Origin: Streptomyces katrae | Lineage (GTDB): Bacteria > Actinomycetota > Actinomycetes > Streptomycetales > Streptomycetaceae | Assembly (NCBI RefSeq): GCF_000966975.1 | Contig: NZ_JZWV01000766.1 | Location: 1-9,977, forward strand | DNA: 9,977 bases | Reading direction: 5' to 3' | Shown: positions 6,649 through 9,977 of the stretch, piece after piece | Layout of the letters: each line of letters opens with the position of its first letter | Numbering within the stretch: the first letter of the stretch is position 1 | Program-made: the position numbers and the translations under genes | Notes under the pieces: model-generated | What the model saw: the letters and a program-made list of their open reading frames with translations, nothing else | The model's database searches: none | What the model was told of the DNA's origin: nothing

Positions 6649-9600
6649 GTGCAGAAGAAGCGGTCTCGGAAGAACGGCACCGCCAGCGCCGACGGACCCG
6701 CCAACGCAGGACGACGCGTACGCGTCCGCAGCAGGCTGGTCGTCGGAGTAGCAGTCGCCGGACTCACCGTCCTCGCGGCCGGCACCCCCGCCGTCGTCTC
6801 CGCCACCAGGGAACTGGACGACTCCCAGCGACTCGTCACCCTCGCCGAGCAGACACAGCACGCCCTCACCCTCGTCCACCTCCTCGCCGACGAGCGCGAC
6901 GCCGTCGTCGAGTACGTGGCCAAGGGCCGGCCCGGCAACGCCAAGGCCCCCGTCGACGAGCGCACCGCGCGCACCGACCGGCAGCTCGCCGAACTCCGCC
7001 CGGAGGCCGACGAGGACCTCGCCCGCGCCCTCGGCCACATCAAGGCCGCCCGCGCCGAGGCCGTCGACGGCAAGGGCACCGCCGTCGCCGCCCAGCAGGC
7101 CTACGCCGGCCTCATCACCGAACTCCTCGCCCCCGGCGACCGGCTCGCCGAGCTCACCCCGCCGCGCGCCGAGGCCGCCCTGGCCGTCACCCGCCCCATG
7201 GCACCGCTCAGCCAGGCCGTGGACCAGGCCTCCGCCACCCGCGGGCTGCTGCTCGCCGCGCTGGCCGTCCCCCGCGCCGACCAGGCCCCGGGCAACGCCG
7301 CCGCCGACGAGCTCAGCGCCGCCGCCCAGCGCTCCCGCGTGCGCGAGCAGGCCGCCCTCGACGACTTCAACCGGGCCGCCCGCCCCGGCGTGCGCCAGAC
7401 CCTCGCCGCCACCGTCACCGGCCCCGAGGTCAAGACCGCCGAGGACCAGCTCAAGCGCCTCACCGAGCGGCCCGCCCTGACCGCCGCCGAGCGCAAGGCC
7501 ACCGACCCGGCCGCCCTCGCCTCCGCGCTGACCGCCCGCCTCGACCGCATGCGCTCCGTCGAGGCCACCCTCGCCGGCCAGCGGGCCACCGCCCTCGCCA
7601 CCCTGCGCGACGACGACGTCACCCGGCTCGAACTGATGGTCGCCGGACTCGGCGTCCTCTTCCTCTTCGTCATCGGCTTCACCACGGGCATCGCCCGCTC
7701 CCTGACCCGGCCCCTGTCCGTACTGCGCCGCGGCGCCGAGCGGCTGGCCACCCCGGAGGGCTCCCAGGAGCCCGTGCGCTTCACCGGCCGCAATGACGAG
7801 TTCGCCGAGGTCGTCCGCCACCTCAACGCCGTCCGCGAGCAGACCGTCGCCCTGCACACCAGGATCGCCGGGCTCGACGCCGACCGCCGCCGCCTCATCG
7901 GCCGCAACGAGGCCCTCGCCACCAGCCGCGAAGCCCGCGAGAAGGAGCTGGCCTCCACCCGCAAGGCCCTCGAAGGAGAGCTCGCGGAACTGCGCGCCGG
8001 GCTCGAAGAGCACCGCCGCGTCATGTCGACCACCTCGGTCTCGCTCTCGCTGCGCACCCTCGGCCTGGTCGAGCGCCAGCTCGCGGTCATCGAGGAACTG
8101 GAGTCCAAGGAAGGCGACCCCGACCGGCTCGCCACCCTCTTCAAGCTGGACCACCTCGCCACGGTCATGCGCCGCCACAACGAGAACCTCCTGGTCCTCG
8201 CCGGTCAGGAGCACGGCCACGGCCAGAGCCTGCCGGTGCCGCTGGTCGACGTCATGCGCGCCGCCGTCAGCGAGATCGAGCGCTACGAGCGCGTCGACCT
8301 GACCACCCTGCCCTCCTACACGCAGGTCGCGGGACACGCCGCCGACGACATCTCGCACGTCGTCGCCGAGCTCCTGGAGAACGCCACCACCTTCTCCCCG
8401 CCGGAAGCCAAGGTGAAGGTCTCCGGCCACATCACCGACGCCGGCGACGTGGTGCTGTCCGTCGTCGACGAGGGCATCGGCGTCACCGGGGACCGGCTCG
8501 ACTCCCTGAACTCCCGCCTCTCCACCCCCGAGGCCTACGACGAGGAACCCGAGGCCGAACACGGCCTGGGCCTCGGCCTGTACGTCGCCGGCCGCCTCGC
8601 GGCCCGCCACGGCGTCACCGCCGAGCTGCGCACCGCCGCCCACGGCGGCACGGAGGCCCTCGTGGTCATCCCGGCCGCGCTGCTCCCGGACGCCCCGCCG
8701 GCCTCCCCGGTCCACAGCCTGGGCTCCTCCGGCGCGCCCGCCTACCAGCTGCCCGGCGTGATAGCCGAGGCGAACGAGCACACCCTCCCGCCCCGGCTCC
8801 GCCCGCCCGTGACGGACGCCCCGGCACCCGAGGAGACCGCCAAGGTGGTCACCCTCGCGGAGGCCTTCGAGACGGAGGCCGACGAGGCGGAGGCCTTCGG
8901 GATGGAGGCCCTTGAGACGGGGGCCTCCGGGACGGACGCCGACGAGGCGGAGGCCTTGGCCGCGGAGGCCGCAGAGCACGGGGCAGCCGGGCATGAAGGC
9001 GCCGGGGACGGTGCCGTCGAGTCCGGGACGGCTGGTGCCGGGACCGCCGAGCACGAGGACGCGGACACGTCCGCCGCCGGGTCCGGGACCGCTGGTGCCG
9101 GGGCCGCCGAGTACGAGGCCGCCGGGGCCGGAGGCGTCGGGAACGATGGCGCCGAGGCAGGTGCCGCCGGGTCCGACGCTGCCGGTGACGACGCCGACGG
9201 GTCTGCCGCCCACGGGTTCGGCGCCGACGGCTTCGACTCCGACGGGTTCGGGGCGGACGCCGACGGTGCCGCCGAGTCCGAGGGCTTCGCCGCCGCGGAC
9301 CTGGTCGCGGAAGCCTTCGGCACCGGAGCCTTCAGCAAGCGGTCCGCCCGCGCGGACGCGGACGAGGACGAGGAAGCCGGTGGGGAGCGCCCCGCCCGCG
9401 TGATGCCGCTGGCCGAGGCCTTCGAGGACGCCCAGCTGCCCCCGGCCGACCAGGTCTTCACGGCCGCCGCCGAGCCGGCCGCCGCCGAGCCCGTCGCCGA
9501 GGCGTCCGCCGAGGAGCTGCCGGCCCGGGGCGTGGCCGACCCGGCGGCCGGCTTCGAGGACGCGCTGCCGCCCGCCGACCAGGTCTTCACGGTGCCCGCC

Positions 9601-9977
9601 CCCGCGGCGGAGGCGCCGGGTGGGGCCGGTGCCGGGGAGGAACTCCTCGCGCGGGTCGTGGCCGACGCCGATGCGGACGCCTTCACCGCGGCCGACCCCG
9701 CCCAGGGGGACGCCGCCGGGGTGTCCGGCACCGCGCCCGGTGGCCCCGTACGCAAGGCAGGGCTGCCGCGCCGGGAACGGAACGACGCCGACCAGGGCGG
9801 GCACCGACGGGCACCCGACGCCGAGGACGGCTTCGTCCCCCGCCAGGGCAGCCACCCCGAACCCGTCACCGAGGCCGTCACCGCCAAGGGCCTCCCCAAG
9901 CGCACCCCGCGCGCCGTGGCCGCCCCCGGCGGCGGCGCCGGACGCCCCGCCGCGGCCCGCCCCGAGCCGCGCCGGGT
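6649..9977 (+). CDS. Conservon-type (CvnA) sensor histidine kinase with NIT domain, 3' end outside the window
   Basis: At least 1109 residues, open to the window edge. GTG 6649 follows an in-frame TAG (6610-6612); TTG 6637 is the only other option, and the ribosome site is weak (AGGA 6633-6636). The order is: basic N-terminus, TM1 (about 30-50), extracytoplasmic nitrate/nitrite-sensing (NIT) domain (about 54-320; LADERD 79-84 and SATRG 195-199 carry arginines like those used by NIT proteins), TM2 (about 329-349), HAMP (about 350-400), coiled coil (about 400-480), and a dimerisation segment LDHLATVMRRHNENLLVLAG with His502. The HATPase domain has N-box ELLENA (Asn578), VVDEGIG (Asp607) and GLGLGL (639-644). 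After about 676 comes an acidic Ala/Gly/Glu/Asp-rich tail with internal repeats. GLPRR and GLPKRTP motifs near the window edge suggest the C-terminus is close. The family is normally followed by roadblock/LC7, DUF742 and GTPase-like genes, acting as a membrane signalling complex. Confidence 0.9.
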   Translation, partial: MQKKRSRKNGTASADGPANAGRRVRVRSRLVVGVAVAGLTVLAAGTPAVVSATRELDDSQRLVTLAEQTQHALTLVHLLADERDAVVEYVAKGRPGNAKAPVDERTARTDRQLAELRPEADEDLARALGHIKAARAEAVDGKGTAVAAQQAYAGLITELLAPGDRLAELTPPRAEAALAVTRPMAPLSQAVDQASATRGLLLAALAVPRADQAPGNAAADELSAAAQRSRVREQAALDDFNRAARPGVRQTLAATVTGPEVKTAEDQLKRLTERPALTAAERKATDPAALASALTARLDRMRSVEATLAGQRATALATLRDDDVTRLELMVAGLGVLFLFVIGFTTGIARSLTRPLSVLRRGAERLATPEGSQEPVRFTGRNDEFAEVVRHLNAVREQTVALHTRIAGLDADRRRLIGRNEALATSREAREKELASTRKALEGELAELRAGLEEHRRVMSTTSVSLSLRTLGLVERQLAVIEELESKEGDPDRLATLFKLDHLATVMRRHNENLLVLAGQEHGHGQSLPVPLVDVMRAAVSEIERYERVDLTTLPSYTQVAGHAADDISHVVAELLENATTFSPPEAKVKVSGHITDAGDVVLSVVDEGIGVTGDRLDSLNSRLSTPEAYDEEPEAEHGLGLGLYVAGRLAARHGVTAELRTAAHGGTEALVVIPAALLPDAPPASPVHSLGSSGAPAYQLPGVIAEANEHTLPPRLRPPVTDAPAPEETAKVVTLAEAFETEADEAEAFGMEALETGASGTDADEAEALAAEAAEHGAAGHEGAGDGAVESGTAGAGTAEHEDADTSAAGSGTAGAGAAEYEAAGAGGVGNDGAEAGAAGSDAAGDDADGSAAHGFGADGFDSDGFGADADGAAESEGFAAADLVAEAFGTGAFSKRSARADADEDEEAGGERPARVMPLAEAFEDAQLPPADQVFTAAAEPAAAEPVAEASAEELPARGVADPAAGFEDALPPADQVFTVPAPAAEAPGGAGAGEELLARVVADADADAFTAADPAQGDAAGVSGTAPGGPVRKAGLPRRERNDADQGGHRRAPDAEDGFVPRQGSHPEPVTEAVTAKGLPKRTPRAVAAPGGGAGRPAAARPEPRR
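8871..8957 (+). repeat. 60-bp-period duplication in the kinase tail, first pair
   Basis: Bases 8871-8897 and 8931-8957 are identical at 26 of 27 positions, exactly 60 bp apart. They encode ETEADEAEAF (741-750) and GTDADEAEAL (761-770). The period is a multiple of three and keeps the frame. Confidence 0.85.
9021..9120 (+). repeat. 60-bp-period duplication in the kinase tail, second pair
   Basis: Bases 9021-9060 and 9081-9120 match at 36 of 40 positions with the same 60-bp period. They encode ESGTAGAGTAEHED (791-804) and GSGTAGAGAAEYEA (811-824). High DNA identity including third positions points to recent tandem duplication within the tail. Confidence 0.85.
9421..9591 (+). repeat. Repeated FEDA-LPPADQVFT motif in the kinase tail
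   Basis: FEDAQLPPADQVFT (9421-9462, from residue 925) recurs as FEDALPPADQVFT (9553-9591, from residue 969), one codon shorter. The first copy is preceded by LAEA, giving LAEAFE, which also occurs at residues 736-741. This motif is not low-complexity, unlike the rest of the tail, and could be a short binding motif. Confidence 0.8.

Noticed and set aside
6592..9855. A 1087-residue open frame on the minus strand
   Set aside because: It is the complement of the sensor kinase gene. It is glycine- and valine-rich with no domain, while the plus strand encodes clear TM, HAMP and HATPase motifs.

Overview
The window looks like core chromosome of a Streptomyces or a close relative. GC content is very high, third codon positions are almost all G or C, and GTG starts occur. 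The gene content (SseA-type sulfurtransferase, DUF4097 lipoprotein, Rid-family protein, Lon, MarR regulator, PP2C-like phosphatase, and a conservon-type sensor kinase with a nitrate/nitrite-sensing domain) is typical of streptomycete chromosomes. I see no transposase, integrase, tRNA, CRISPR array or shift in base composition that would point to recent acquisition.

Layout. (1) 1-214: leader with a strong hairpin and a ribosome binding site. (2) 215-1084 (+): two-domain 3-mercaptopyruvate sulfurtransferase. (3) 1085-1200: a 9-bp triple tandem repeat and a perfect-stem terminator-like hairpin. (4) about 1201-1947 (+): exported lipoprotein built of serine-glycine-aspartate repeats (DUF4097). (5) 2003-2401 (-): Rid/YjgF-family protein lacking the usual catalytic arginine. 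(6) 2402-2526: divergent regulatory region with a ClgR-type palindrome and an HspR (HAIR) inverted repeat. (7) 2527-4923 (+): Lon protease with all catalytic motifs. (8) 4946-4983: strong terminator. (9) 5066-5506 (+): MarR-family regulator. (10) 5528-6301 (-): PP2C-like phosphatase, convergent with the MarR gene. (11) 6302-6648: divergent intergenic region rich in inverted repeats. (12) 6649-9977 (+): sensor kinase running off the window end, with at least 430 residues of acidic, repeat-bearing C-terminal tail.

How the genes relate. Most look like independent transcription units separated by hairpins. The clearest regulatory story is at lon. Its promoter region carries recognisable sites for both the Clp/Lon activator ClgR and the heat-shock repressor HspR, so Lon should be induced by proteolytic stress and by heat. 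The last gene is the first member (CvnA type) of a conservon. In Streptomyces such kinases are normally followed by roadblock/LC7, DUF742 and small GTPase-like genes, which would lie just past the window edge.

I did not find a convincing undescribed multi-gene system. The items most worth a second look are the dual operator at lon, the intra-gene 60-bp tandem duplications in the kinase tail, the arginine-less Rid protein, the structured intergenic region at 6302-6648, and a possible ribosome-site-masking leader on the phosphatase mRNA.
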